Below, piece by piece: positions 21,272 to 33,139 of a stretch of DNA of 64,000 nt (its first letter is position 1; each line of letters begins with the position of its first letter). This DNA is from Tenrec ecaudatus. Taxonomy: Eukaryota > Chordata > Mammalia > Afrosoricida > Tenrecidae. The stretch is taken from the NCBI RefSeq assembly GCF_050624435.1, contig NC_134539.1, positions 42,254,001 to 42,318,000 on the forward strand, read 5' to 3'. Made by a program: the position numbers and the translations under genes. The notes below the pieces were generated by a model. It worked only from the letters and a program-made list of their open reading frames with translations. It ran no database searches and was not told the origin of the DNA.

Positions 21272-21775
21272 CCTGCCACACAGAGTAGTTTGATATCAAT
21301 TTTTGTGGAAACCTTTGAGCTTCTTGGAAGAATGGCACAATAAGCAGAGCAGTGTTGTTAGCTGACTCATAAGGTCATTTTTTGTACTAGCCATAGACTA
21401 AAGTTTTTCCCACACCAAACTCCAAACTGTGGGGCTAGCAAAAAACTAAGAGGGATCTATCTCACTGACTCACCATTGATAAAGGGAAGCTCCCAGAAGA
21501 GGTCACCATGCTTGTGTGATATCAAAGAGTGATGATTGAGAGTTGAAGCCCCCTACTACCCAGGGCCATGCTGAAAATTCCACTACCCAAATCCTTCTTC
21601 TAGGAACTTAAAGGCTAAGAGCACCCCTATTAAATAAAGAATCCCTTGGGTGGTAAGGACTTTAATTCCAGATTCTAACGTCTAATGGGTAAACAGGCTG
21701 TGTGGGAATCAAAGATAGGTTTCTAAGAAGGAAGGCAAGCTTTGGAGGAAAATGAAAGCCACAGAGAGAAGACAA
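21272..21775. other. Unassigned sequence
   Basis: Nothing recognised. Confidence 0.5.
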
Positions 21776-21777
21776 CC

Positions 21778-22035
21778 ACTGATTCGAATCTACCAGCTGC
21801 TCCAAGGGAAAAAGACATGGTGATTTGCTTCTGTAAAGATTACCGTCCTGGAAACCCCAGGGGCAGTTGCTGTAGGGAAAGAGAGGCAGGCCCTCGACAG
21901 GATGAACGGACAGGGGGCTGCAACAATGGGCTTACGCGCAGGCGTCATGGTGAGGCTGGCGCAGGACAGACAGGGTTTCCTTCTGTGGTGCACGGTGGCT
22001 CCTCAGTGACACCCAAAGGCGGCAACAGCGTTGAT
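21778..22035 (+). mobile_element. SINE 5' part fused to RTE 3' end
   Basis: 21778-21868 is SINE (cgaatctaccagctgctcc, then tctgtaaagattaccgtcctgg). Right after its ggggcagtt the sequence becomes RTE C-terminal coding DNA (21880-22035: ggccctcgacaggatgaac, ggctgcaacaatgggctta, gacagggtttccttctgt). Translated, the RTE part gives a worn R-D-E-R-T and CNNGL series and a SVVHG motif. Confidence 0.6.
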
Positions 22036-22039
22036 TCCT

Positions 22040-22430
22040 GTAGCCATCAATGCCAACATCCACCTTCCTGCCCTAGGAGGGCATGTCCCCAAATGCGTAG
22101 GAAAAGCTTTTTTGCTGCTCTTTTTCTGTAGAAGCAAATCATATAAAACGCTGTAAGGGTGGCTGTAGGCTTGATTCTGAGACGGCTGTGGCATAGTGAG
22201 ATTCCAGAATCAACTTTCAGGCAGCTGTATTCTTCAAGACCCTGCTGAAGGTTGGGTCACTACAGAGAAGCGGACTGTTTTCATTCCCACTGAGATGTTC
22301 AAATTAAATATTACCGAAAAAGCACTGCTTGAAGGTTGTTTCCCATGTGGAGTGAAAGTTATTTGAATTTATACAAACCATTAACAGTATATGTATGCAT
22401 GTTTATGTATATGTATAGATAGATATTGAC
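22040..22430. other. Unassigned sequence
   Basis: Nothing recognised except a short TATG-rich patch at 22385-22425. Confidence 0.5.
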
Positions 22431-22434
22431 ACCC

Positions 22435-22990
22435 CCAAAATGAATTTTTTCAAAGCTATGTATTTAATATTTTTTATAAAACAACTTTATCACCTTCCAA
22501 GTACTCTCCATTATACTTAATACATTTGTCAAATCTGCGATCCCATTCTTGGAAACATTTTTCAAACTCATCTCTGTGGATGGCTGACTGCACCTTCCTC
22601 TTTTTTTTCTCCACCTCTTTTATGTTGTCAAACCACTGTCCTTTCATGTCCCTCTTCATTCATGGACACAAAAAGAAGTCACCCAGAGTGAGGTCAGGTG
22701 AGAAAGATACATGGGGCAAGAAAGGCATGCTGTTTTTTGCCGAAATCTGGTACACCTGATGGCTGCGTGAGCAGGTGCGTTGCGGTGGTGGCAAAACCTG
22801 ACCCCCATCTGCCACAAATCAGGCCTTTTTTTGTTGCACACTGTTATGTAATTTTCTCAGAACCTCTAAATTAGAAAGCCTGAATAACAGTCTGACCTGG
22901 TGGAGTGGAATGAACTCCAAATGCACTATCCCCCTCACATCTCATCCAGTTTTGGGGGGTAGCCCCTCATATTTTTACAAGTAATTTTCA
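22435..22990 (-). pseudogene. mariner transposase relic
   Basis: Minus-strand translation gives the C-terminal half of a mariner-family (DD34D) transposase. GIVHLEFIP lies at about 22930-22960, KKRPDLWQ at about 22820 and HHRNAPAHAA at about 22770-22800. SPDLTLGDFFL, with the third catalytic Asp, lies at about 22675-22710, and the C-terminus FEKCFQEWDRRFDKCI...GEYLEGD at about 22480-22580. A frameshift (about 22780) and a TGA (about 22660) break it. The second catalytic Asp (family HHDNAPAH) is Arg. I see no N-terminal DNA-binding part or clear inverted repeats. It is a dead, truncated copy. Confidence 0.85.
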
Positions 22991-22994
22991 TTAC

Positions 22995-23290
22995 ACATGT
23001 ATTTGTTGGTTTGCATGCACCATGGGAAAATTAAGTATAGATGTCAAATGAGAATAACAAAGAAATAAAAATAATTCTTCAAATGAATTTGTTATGATTA
23101 AGATAACCTGTAGCTGGAATCTTGATTCTTGGAGAGAAATATCTGTAAAGTGTAAGAAAGGGATAATAATTCTTTTTTTCCTATAAGGAGCAATTTCTTT
23201 AAAACCTAAAGTTCATATCTGGGTCAGCTTAATTCTAATACATGATTAGTCAAAGAAACATCAAGCAATCAATGTTAAAATTTTAAAAAG
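22995..23290. other. Unassigned AT-rich sequence
   Basis: Nothing recognised. It may include the remaining 5' edge of the mariner element. Confidence 0.4.
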
Positions 23291-23294
23291 TTAT

Positions 23295-23840
23295 CAGGGT
23301 GCAGTATAGCACACATAAAACACAATTTTCCTCTAGTTTTTTAGTGCTCCCTCCCACCCCACTATCATGACCCCAATTCTACCTTACAAATCTGGCTAGA
23401 CCAGAGAATGTACACTGGTACAGATAAGAGCTGGAAACACAGGGAATCCAGGACAGATAAAACCCCTCAGGATCAATAATGAAAGTATCGATACCAGGAA
23501 GGGAAGGGGACGATGGGGGGGTGGGGGTGGAAGGGGGAACCGATCACAATGATCTACATATAACCCCCTCTCTGGGAGATGGACAACAGAAAAGTGGGTG
23601 AAGGGAAACATCGGTCAGTGTAAGACATGAAAAAATAATAATTTATAAATTATCAAGGGCTCATGAGGGAGGGCAGTAGAATGAGGACCTGATACCAAGG
23701 ACTCAAGTAGAAAGAAAATGTTTTGAAAATGATAATGGCAACAAATGTACAAATGTGCTTGACACAATGGATGTATGTATGGATTGTGATAAGAGTTGTA
23801 TGAGCCCCCAATGAAATGATTAAAAAGAAAAAAACAGTTC
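23295..23840 (+). mobile_element. L1-type retroposon 3' end, 540 bp
   Basis: One of the best-preserved medium copies: gggtgcagtatagcac, ccactatcatgaccccaatt, gaaacacagggaatccagga, gatctacatataacccc, aacagaaaagtgggtgaagg, atttataaattatcaaggg, gtacaaatgtgcttgacaca, and an altered signal (aatgaaatgatt) before the A-rich end. Confidence 0.85.
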
Positions 23841-23841
23841 A

Positions 23842-24430
23842 AGGAGTCACCATCTGTGGAGTAGCCCATGCATGACACGGACTCTTGATATCTGCAAGTT
23901 CAAGTCTGTTTAATTGGACCAACGCGATCATCCTTTGTATCCATGCTTTTCCTATTGGCACATCAGCAGGAGATTCCAAACAATTACTGCTTCTGGACTT
24001 GGGTCAGATGCTTGTTCTGTCACTGGGATCCAGGCGTTAACGTGGGTTATAGACAGATCTATTCCCCTGAATACTAGTGAATCAATAAGTTATCATTCTT
24101 TATTTTTAGGCCATCCTTTCAAACTGCCTCCCCTCAAGTTCTCCTTTCCTTAAGAGCCAAACTGCTTGAAAGATTTAATAAGCACCCATCCCCCAGGCCA
24201 TTACAGCCCGTGTCTGCCCACTCCACTCCGAATCTGTGCTGTCAAAATTAACGAATGGCCTTCATAAAACAAAAGACGGAGAAACAGGCTCTCCTCTAGT
24301 TACAAAACAGTTTGAAATGGAGAAAATATTTCAGACACAAAGAAAGACCTTGGAGTTGGCAGTGCTGCTGATGCCCTCCTTTAAGTCCTCGGGCTGCCGG
24401 ATCTTGGGTATCTGACACTATTAACTGCAC
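23842..24430. other. Unassigned sequence
   Basis: Nothing recognised. Confidence 0.5.
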
Positions 24431-24434
24431 CCTC

Positions 24435-25375
24435 CTTCTTGAAACTAGTTCTCTTCCATTTCAGGAATCTGCTCCCTTTCTGACTCCACTCTCTTTGTAT
24501 CTTCGTCCATACTGGTTTCTCTTCTCGTTCCTACATGCTCACCTAGAAATTATTTCCACTGCCTTGGCTCCCATGTAAAACCTGTGTCTCCAGCCCTCTT
24601 CTCTTTACCGAGCCCCAGGACTGTGCTTACCAATGCCCAGTGGATTCAGAGCCAGGGGTGAGCAGGAGCTGGCTGACAGCCTCGGGAGAATTAATGGGAT
24701 CTGTTTCTACCCAGTTCCACAATACATGACTTCCTGCGTGGCTAGCTTAAAATTGGTCCATGGTGAGAGTATCCTCACCCTGGAAATCTGTAAACACAAC
24801 AAATTAGGGTGCGTTTTGTTGTTGTTTTTCCCTGCAGAGCCACTTAACATCTAGCAGCACACCCCTGAGCAGGAGATTCTGTGAGCAGATCCCAAACCAA
24901 ATTTGTTCTCATCTCCTTAAATCTCCTACCTCTACCTGCCTTTTGTTTTTAATATCATTCCACGGTAGCATCCTCTACTCAATGACTATAGGAAATCCAA
25001 GTCCGTCTTGCTGAGATTTTTTTTCATCTCTCTGTCCTCGTCTTTCTACTCTTAATCTAATAAGCTTCCAGGTCAGGGCAATTGCCCCTCCCAAATGTCT
25101 CAGAAATCAGCTCCTTACTCTCCATGCACGCCACCCTAGTCCAGGACAAAACATCTGGGTTTCTGTTCTATAGTAACCTCCACACTGTTATCACTGCCTC
25201 TAGTTCCCTCTCCCTCCTAGCCGTCTGCATTTCTGCAAATGCAGTGGTTTTCATATTAAAAAAAAGCAGAACAAACAAAATCTATCTGATTATATCATTT
25301 CCCCCCTTCAAACATGTTGCTATCTTCAAATTCCTTGAGAGGTCTTCAAAGTCCTTAGGAAGCGTGACATGTGAA
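24435..25375 (-). mobile_element. Old LINE-like remnant (antisense), tentative
   Basis: Pyrimidine-rich text with phrases typical of old mammalian LINE-derived repeats read antisense (ctcccaaatgtctcag, atctgattatatcattt). A similar segment occurs at 47750-48830. I cannot decide between L2, HAL1 and old L1. Confidence 0.3.
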
Positions 25376-25385
25376 GATTCTAAAG

Positions 25386-25577
25386 CAGTGTTCTCAACCT
25401 TCCTCAGGCCGCGACCCTTTCATACAGTTCCTCATGTGGTGGTGACCCCCCCACTATAAAATTATTTCTGCTGCTCCTTTATCACTGTCATTTTGCTACT
25501 GTTATGAATCGGGTGACCCCTGTGAAAGGGTCGTTTGACCCCCAAAGGGGTTGCAACCCACAGGTTGAGAACAGCTG
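25386..25577 (+). mobile_element. SPIN hAT element, copy 1
   Basis: 192-bp non-autonomous element. Terminal repeats are cagtgttctcaacct and its complement ending gttgagaacagctg. Internally it has gaccctttcatacagttcc, a paired gtgaaagggtcgtttgaccc, and ggggttgcaaccc. Flanks ttctaaag and ctctagcg agree at 5 of 8 positions around a TCTA core, as known for SPIN target duplications. Confidence 0.92.
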
Positions 25578-25639
25578 CTCTAGCGCCTAGCTGACTCTAA
25601 ACCCACTGGGAACAAAGAGGGTTCAGCTTTGGGTTATTC

Positions 25640-25755
25640 ACCTACAGGTCAGTGGTTGCACCCCACCAGCTGCTCTGAGGGCGATAGAGGAGACATAAAC
25701 CTTGGAAACCCCTTGAAGTTCCTCTCTGTCCTGAAAGGTTGCCCTGCTTAATACC
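25640..25755 (+). repeat. SINE remnant
   Basis: aggtcagtggttgcacccc, ccagctgctctgaggg, ccttggaaacccc. Head and tail are lost. Confidence 0.5.
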
Positions 25756-25759
25756 TGTG

Positions 25760-26580
25760 GGTAACAGCCTCAGTGTCTATCTACCCCCCTCTCCCCACTC
25801 TCTTCCATTCCCCATCCCAACTTCCCCGATCCCATGTCTCACCACTGCTCATGTAGGTCCCATTGCTTGAAAACTCTTCCTCATGTTTCCACCCCTGTCC
25901 TTCTTTTAAAAATGGTCTTGAAATGAAATAGGAGCAAGAGAAAACTTGGTGGAGACTTCTTTAGACTGGACATTGTGAGGTGGAGGGGATTAAATAAATT
26001 CTGTTATACTATTAATCTAGAATCAAACAAGGACAGAGAAGAGATTCAGAAACTACTTCCCACATTGGATGGAAAGGTATGAAACAGAGAAATAAAATAA
26101 AGATGTTTTTAAGTATCCAAGCTAAATTAGAAAATAGTATACCCAATTCTGTTCCAATAGCAATTATTGGCTCAAAGAGCAATCAGAATCCTAAAGTTTA
26201 AGCAGAAAATAATTAGACTCTGGGGATTAAATGAAAGCAGGCATTTATTGTCACAAAAGTGATGTAACTGCATTCTTCTCTCCTTATTCAGAGTGCTTTT
26301 TTTTTTTTTGACACTCGTTAAAGAATCCATATTCCTGACCGTGACTTCTGGAATGAAAAACTGTTTTTGTTTCTTAACCAGGAACGTGTCTTCTTTTCAA
26401 CATATTAAGAAGAGAGTAATAACTCTCTTAGGAAATATAAAAATCCTAGGATATATTCCAGATTTCCATTTTTTCCCTTAGGCCTCTAAAGAGTCAAGCC
26501 TCTCTTTTCCTCTCCCTTCAGGGTTTTTGGAGGATTCTTTGAAGTTAGGTTTTCCCTTACTCGCCCTCCACAGTGGTCTT
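25760..26580. other. Unassigned sequence
   Basis: Nothing recognised. Confidence 0.5.
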
Positions 26581-26587
26581 GAGTTGA

Positions 26588-26798
26588 TTGACTTGTGGTT
26601 GGGCATAGTGGTTGAGTGTTGAGCTGCTAACCAGAAGGTCAGTAGTTTGAATCCACCAGCTGCTCCTGGGGAGAAAGAATTGTCTTTCTACTGCCATAGA
26701 GAGTTTGTCTCAGAAACTGACAGGGGCAGCTCTACTGTGGTGTGTTAGGTCGCTCTGTGTTGGCATCAATTCAGTGGCAGCAACTTTGGTTTTGTAGT
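26588..26798 (+). repeat. Afrotherian SINE
   Basis: Full length: ggttgggcatagtggttgag, gctgctaaccagaaggtcag, gacaggggcagctctact, tail tgttggcatcaattcagtgg. Confidence 0.9.
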
Positions 26799-26799
26799 T

Positions 26800-27335
26800 T
26801 ATACCCGACATGGTTTCTAAAACTGACAAAATAGACTAAAGCTTCTCTCCTCCACAAAGGTGTAGAGGCGAGGTGTAGAGATGTGCTATGGCCACACTAC
26901 AGGGACATCCTTTTCTTTCCCTATCTTTTTTCCAGGCTTCTGATAACATATGTGTCCAAGGATCAATGGACACCTGCCTTCTGATCCCACTGACAAGGAT
27001 ATAAATTAGTAGAGAATGGGCTTCATTCTCTGAGGCCCGGAGCTTCCCACAAAACGGACCCCAGGTTTTCACTTGCCTGGCTCCACTATTTACCAGAGAT
27101 GAACAGGAAGTCTCTAATCCGTCTACTCACTGCTGGCCGTGGGAAGCTCCAGACACAGTGCTAGGACAAGAGAATAGCGCTGAACTAGGAGTCTCATGTT
27201 GAGACATCTAAGGCAAATTAAGTGGGAAGTGAGTGAAAGGGGGAAAGGTTGTCATAATGAAGGTCATACAAACTGAGCATACCAATGGCCTGCAAATTAG
27301 CCTACCATTTCTGACAAGACTGTAATAATAGGGAT
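26800..27335. other. Unassigned sequence
   Basis: Nothing recognised. Confidence 0.5.
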
Positions 27336-27337
27336 CA

Positions 27338-27405
27338 AAAGATTTACAAGGTTGCTATGAATCAGAATCCAATCACCAACAATGATTATTGGCTTGGTTT
27401 TGGTT
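27338..27405 (+). repeat. SINE or RTE tail fragment
   Basis: Only the 3' end remains: caaggttgctatgaatcag, aatccaatcacc. Confidence 0.5.
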
Positions 27406-27494
27406 ATCAAGGATTGTCACTAATTTGACTTGTGGAAATTTATCCTAAGCAAATACCAAAGGTATAGTCAAAGATATATATTCAAGAATATTTT

Positions 27495-27873
27495 TCAGAC
27501 AGGAAATCCAGGACAGATAAGGCCCTCAGGACCAATAACGAGAGAAGTGATATCAGGGACATAAAGGGGGAACTGATCACAAGGATCTACATATAATCCC
27601 CTCCCTGGGGGAAAGACAGCAGAAAAGTGGGTGAAGGGAGGCGTCAGACAGTAAAACATGACAAAATAATAATAATTTATAAATTATCAAGGGTTCATGA
27701 GGGGAGTAACAGGGAGGGAGGGGGGAAATGAGCTGATACCAAAGGCTCAAGTAGAAAGCAAATGTTTTGAGAATGATGATGGTAATAAATGTACAAATGT
27801 GCTTGACACAATGGATGGATGTGTGGGTTGTGATGAGTTGTACAAGCCCCAATAAAATTATTTTTTAAAAGAC
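27495..27873 (+). mobile_element. L1-type retroposon 3' end
   Basis: gacaggaaatccaggacag, gatctacatataatccc, tttataaattatcaaggg, AATAAAATTATTTTTT end. Confidence 0.85.
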
Positions 27874-28053
27874 TATTTGTCAGTATATGATCCCAAAAAG
27901 TGAATGTTGAAAAATATTTAATCATCCAACAGCATGAAAATTCTAGATTAAAATGTGAAAAATTCATGGGATAGTATACTACAGAAATAAAAATAAACTG
28001 TCTTCTAAGAGTTGTGATCTGGGTGACTGCTCATAATGCTGATGATTAAATAA

Positions 28054-30877
28054 GAAAGCAAAGTTAGACTTTCTCCTGTATCTTGCTGCTGTTGCTTTTC
28101 AGAGCCACCAGGCCCTTTATCAAGATGACCGAGGAGACCCAGCCTCAGGACCAGGCCATGGAGGGTGAGGGGCGGAGACATTCACCTTGTAGGCCAAGAT
28201 TGCCCAGCTCTTGTCCCTCAACAGCCACACTTTCCATTCCAACCTAGAGGTCTTCCTTAGTCAGCTAATATCCTATTCCTCATATATTCTGGACAAAATC
28301 CAATATGGAAGCCTGACTGACCCCAGCAAGCTGGACTCAGGGAAAGAACTACACATGAATTTCATTCCCAGCAAGCAGGACCAGACCCTGACCATTGTGG
28401 ATACCAACACCCAAATGGCCAAGTACAACTTGATCAACAAACTTGGCACCATAGCCAAGTCGAGCACCAAGGACTGCATGGAGGTCTTCAGGCCAGGGCT
28501 GACACCTCCATGACCAGCCAGTTTGGCATGGGCTTCTACTCAGCCTACTTGATGCCTAAGAAAGTGACAGTGGTCACCCAACCCAACAATGATGAGTGGT
28601 GAGCCTGGGAGTCTTCAGCAGGAGGGTCGTAGAGTGAGGACTGAAAAAGGTCGTGAGACGAAGGTTATCTTGCATCTGGAAGAGGACCAGCCTGAGAATG
28701 TGGAAGAGAGGAGAATGAAGGAGACGATGAAGAAGCACTCTCAGTTTATTGTCCACCCAATGACTCTCTTTTCAGAGAAAGAACAAGATAAAGAAGTGAG
28801 TGACGATGAGGCTGCAGAAGAGGAAGGGAAGGAGAGAGGAAGAAATGGAGCCTGGTGACAAGTCTGAAATAGAATATGTGGGTTCAGAGGAAGAGGAGGA
28901 TGGGGACAAGAAGAAAAGGAACATCGGAGAGAAGTCCAATGAGCAGAAGGTCTGCAGCAAAACCAAGCCCATCTGGACCAGAAATCCTGGTGGCATTACC
29001 AATGAAGAATACAGAAAGTTCTTGACCAATGACTGAGAAGACCACCTGGGAATGAGACACTTCTCAGTTGAAGGACAGCTAGAAGTCCAGGAGATGCTGC
29101 AGCCAAGCAAAATTCCAAAAGTCATCAGGAACTTGGTCAAGAAGTCCTTACAACTCTTCACCGAGCTGGCCAAAGATAAAGAGAACTCTAAGAAAATTTA
29201 CAAGCAGTTCTCCAAAAGCATTAAGCATGGAATGCATGAAGACTCCCCACATTGGAAGAACCTTTCAGAGGGGTTACGTGACTACTCATCTGCCAAAGGA
29301 TCGAGATGGTTTCTCTCCAGGACTATGGCCCCAGGATGTAGGAGTACCAGAAACACATCTACTGCATCACCAGGGAAACCAAGGACCAGGGGGCTTACTT
29401 GGCCTGTGTTAAGCACCCCGGGAAGCACAGCTTAGAGATGAGAGCTTTAGGATCGAGTCTATCATTGAAGAGCACTGCGTCCAGCAGCTGAAGGAGTCCA
29501 AGGGTAAGACTTTAGTGTCCATCACCAAAGAGGGCATAGAACTGCCAGAAGACAAAGAGGAGCAAAAGAAGCAGGGGATAAGAAGACCAAGTTCAAAACC
29601 TCTGCAAAATCATGAAGGACATCTTGGAGAAAAATAGCGGAAAATGTGGTTGTATTAAACAGATTAGTCATGCCTGTGTGGTACACTGTCACAAGCACAT
29701 GAGGCTGGACAGCAGATATGGAGAGGATCATGAAGACCCAAGTTCTGTGAGACAACTCAACCATGGTCTACCTGGCTGCCAAGAAACACCTGGAGATAAA
29801 TCATGACAGCTCCATCATGGTGGAGCTTGTGGATGAAAGAAGGCTAAGGCTAAATAGAAGAAGTCCGTGAAGAATCTGGTGATCCCACTTAATGAGACCA
29901 TGCTGCTCCCCTTTGACTTCAGTCTGAAAGATCCCCAGACACATGCTAACCAGATCTACAGAATGATCAAGTTAAGCCTACTGCTGAGGATACAACTGCT
30001 GCCGTCACTGAAGAAATGCCCCCCCACCTCCTCTCGAGGCCTGGAAGAAGTTGACTAAGCATCAGCTTAACACACTTGTTTAATACTGTCCCTGCATTCC
30101 CTCTGATAATATATTTCCAAGGATTTCCCCCCTTTGTTAACATTTTAAAAACTGATCTGTTATAATAACTTAGGGGTAGAGGATAAGATTTCTTTCTACT
30201 TCTAAGTGATACTGTGAGACTTTAGGTACTAAGAGCAGAGTTAGTCATTCTGTTGGCTTACCTAATGGATCTAGGCGACACTTGTTGTGAGGTGTATGTA
30301 ACTTAATGCCAACACTGTGGTCTAAAGTGTTAGCTATTGAGCAGATTTTTGTGAGTGGGAAGTTGAGATGCATGTACCTAAGAGACATCTTAGTGAGAAC
30401 ATCTCCTCTTTCATCTCTAGGGTCTAGTTTCTAAGCCTACTCTCGCCCTTGGTTCCCATCGTGAATGTGCTAGATCTTTGGGAAGTAGTGTGTTCTACGG
30501 AGACAACTCGGTGGAACTCAGTACATATAGGGCTTGTTTTCCAAAGAGAAAACATATTGTTTCGAGTAGAAAATTACATGCCTACCTGGGCTACTGTCCA
30601 GGCAGCTCAAAGTCACTAGGCTAAGCGTGTGAGTGGACATGTAGTTCCCAGATTACTGCTCTGTCAAAGTGGTGACCAGTACAGCAGTTACATTAAGCAT
30701 AAAAAAGAATACCTCTGTGTGCTTCCCACACGCTGTGCTCTTGCACTGACTGTATAGAAAAAGGAGGCAAAGCAAGGGCCCTGTATGCACCTCCACCCAT
30801 TCCCTGTCTGTGCCTGGTTTGTATTGTGAACAGGGAAACATGGCAAATAAAATAAAATAAAAATGAAACCAAAGCTA
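28054..30877 (+). pseudogene. HSP90AA1P-like: HSP90AA1 processed pseudogene
   Basis: Intronless copy of cytosolic heat-shock protein 90 alpha mRNA. The remnant start codon is at 28125 (MTEETQPQDQ). [13 protein letters not shown] lies at about 28310, [10 protein letters not shown] at 28520, [10 protein letters not shown] at 28660, KKHSQF at 28730, the acidic linker (EVSDDEA) at 28795, TKPIWTRNP at 28960 and HFSVEGQLE at 29055. C-terminal parts run to the EEVD-type end at 30044-30057. KQDxTLTIVD and the AAKKHLEI form favour alpha over beta. About 64 codons are missing after 29080, and stops and frameshifts are frequent. The 3' UTR continues past 30540. An A-rich end at 30845-30864 and the flanks gaaagcaaag (28054) and gaaaccaaag (30865) suggest an L1-made insertion. 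Confidence 0.93.
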
Positions 30878-30879
30878 TA

Positions 30880-32420
30880 GTTATACATAAATACCATTAG
30901 TATTAATCAATAGAATACATTTCATCATCTTTTTAATTGAATATATGTGCGTAGAGAAGACTAGGAAGAAGTTCACCTAATGTTAACATTGGTTTCTTTC
31001 TGTGGATGTTGGGCATTAGGAGTGTTTTTCTTTCCTTACATGTTTATATTCTCAAAATGTGTAGGATAAACACACGCTGTTTGTGAACTAATAAATATGG
31101 TTTTGAAAACAAGGAGTTGAAAATAAGCTATGAAGGGGAAAAAAAGAAAAAGATATGGGAGCAGTTTGTTTGCAACAGCTAAAGGCAGACCATAAGCTAC
31201 CATACGGAAAGAGTAAGCCCTAGTACATTTTAAAACGCGAATGCACATCAGCAAAGAACAGAAGAGAGGTGAAGATGCTGAAGGCAGCGGGAACAGGTTC
31301 GTGCTCTACGGACTAGGTCTAGTTCAGTAGGTCTATAAATTATAAAATAAAATAAAGTGAGAGGATTTTAAGCCAACTCTAGGAGTCTGCTGCTAAGTGA
31401 AATTACTTTATGTACATTCAAACCTCCCTAATTGGCCAGTCTTCTGTTGCATTCCTCCTCTTTGGAGAACATGGCTATGTGTCCTTGGGTGTGTTCCATC
31501 CCCTCTCTTTATCTCTGTTCACATGTCTGTCAAATGCAGTGAATGATAGTGCTTACCTCACAGTGAGCCTTAGATGAGTCTGTGCTTGTGAAACACTCAG
31601 GACTGTAAGTGCCATACGCTAAGTTCAAGAAATGGTAGCATCTATCATTACTATTACCAATTGTTACCTTACTGTTCTTACTTCAACCCCAGCAGTAATA
31701 TAACTGTTTTTCAATATCTAACAATAACTTAATAAATATCCCTTTCTAAAATTCTAATTAGTAGATTTTTAAGTTCATGTATTCTGTTAAAATAACCAGA
31801 ACTACTTCACCATCCTGGAGTTCAAATATTTTAAATTCCCTATTAAATCACTCAAATCCCCACCTGCTTATTCTCTGGAAGTTCAATATCTCTTTCAAAT
31901 TCTCCCACATTCCCTCCCTCGCCTAGAATTGCCTAGGAACCCCAATAGCCTCTTGCGAGATCTAAAAAAGGCGATCAGTTTATCTTCCACTCCGTTTTTT
32001 GGTCAGCATTTGTTCTGTCACTAATACACAGCAGAGCCACTGAAGACATGGCCCTCAAAGTGTTCTGTGAACTTGTCCACTTCTGAGATTATGTTCACCC
32101 TGGTCTTGACTTAGGGACAACCTTTCTCTAGACCTTGCCCTTGAACTCTGGAAACTCATAGATCTTAATGCCTAGTAGAGATGCCACACTGGCCATCTAT
32201 TAGCCACATCCAGCTTTCAGACACAGGGTTCAGGCCCAAGAGCATCGATATTGAATTTTAGTTAGTCAATAAAATTAGGAATACTGTAAGAAAGTCTTTC
32301 TTTCTCCCATGGAAAAGAGATCTAATCACACAGGCCTAGTCCCACACTACAGCAAGTGGCTAGCCCTGACACGTAACTCTGTCGATGGAGTATGCTCTTT
32401 CTCCTTTGCCTGTTAGTTTC
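30880..32420. other. Unassigned AT-rich sequence
   Basis: No gene or certain repeat recognised. ORFs are short and featureless. Confidence 0.5.
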
Positions 32421-32423
32421 TGT

Positions 32424-33135
32424 TAAGTGTTGAATTGTTGGTTCCTACTCCTAGTGACTGTACAGCACAATGAACCATCACCTGCACCGCCCTTGCTATT
32501 ACTACATGTGAGCCCACTGCTGCAGCCACCGAGTCAATGCATTCCGTTAAGGGTCTTCCTCGTTTTCACTTTATACCATGTCCCAAATACATAGAATAAA
32601 GTCTCACCTATTGCTTAAAAGTTTCCTGGCTGTACTGCTTCCCATCTAAGGCTGATTTGCTTGTTCTTCTGTAAGTTCGTGGTACTATCAATTTCTTCAA
32701 CACTTTATTTCAAATGTGCCAAATCTTCTGAGGCCTTCTTTATTTATTGCCCAATGTTCACGTGCATATGAGGTGATTAAAACTACCCTGGCTTGAGATG
32801 CCACTTCTTCATCCTCAAAGCGACATCTGTGTTCTTAAGTATGTCAACACGCTCTTGTACAGAAGATTTTTCTAATGCAATCCATTACTTGATTTCTTAA
32901 TTGCTGCTTCCATGAGCATTGATTATGAATCTAAGTAAAATGAAATCCTTGACAACTCCAATCCTTTCTCTATTGATCATGATGTTGTCCATTGGTCCAG
33001 TTGTGAACATTTGGGTTTTCTTTACATGGAGTTGTAATCTACACTAAAGGCTACAGTCTTTTTGCCCACATTTTTACTAATTTCTATTTTTGATAACAGC
33101 TTGCTTTATTCAATTGCTCTATTTGCCCAACCTTG
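32424..33135 (-). pseudogene. RTE/BovB-like LINE, longest fragment
   Basis: Antisense RTE reverse-transcriptase C-terminal region and 3' end. Landmarks on the plus strand: gcagccaccgagtcaatg, gtcttcctcgttttcac, gcatatgaggtgattaaaac, ttgatttcttaattgctgct, gatcatgatgttgtccattg, ggtccagttgtgaacattt. Minus translation shows a GRPL motif followed by a worn TECIDSVAAAVG. Many stops; dead. Confidence 0.75.
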
Positions 33136-33139
33136 GTAA

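Noticed and set aside
28211-30058. Expressed HSP90 gene
   Set aside because: Multiple stops, frameshifts and a missing middle-domain block; no intron.
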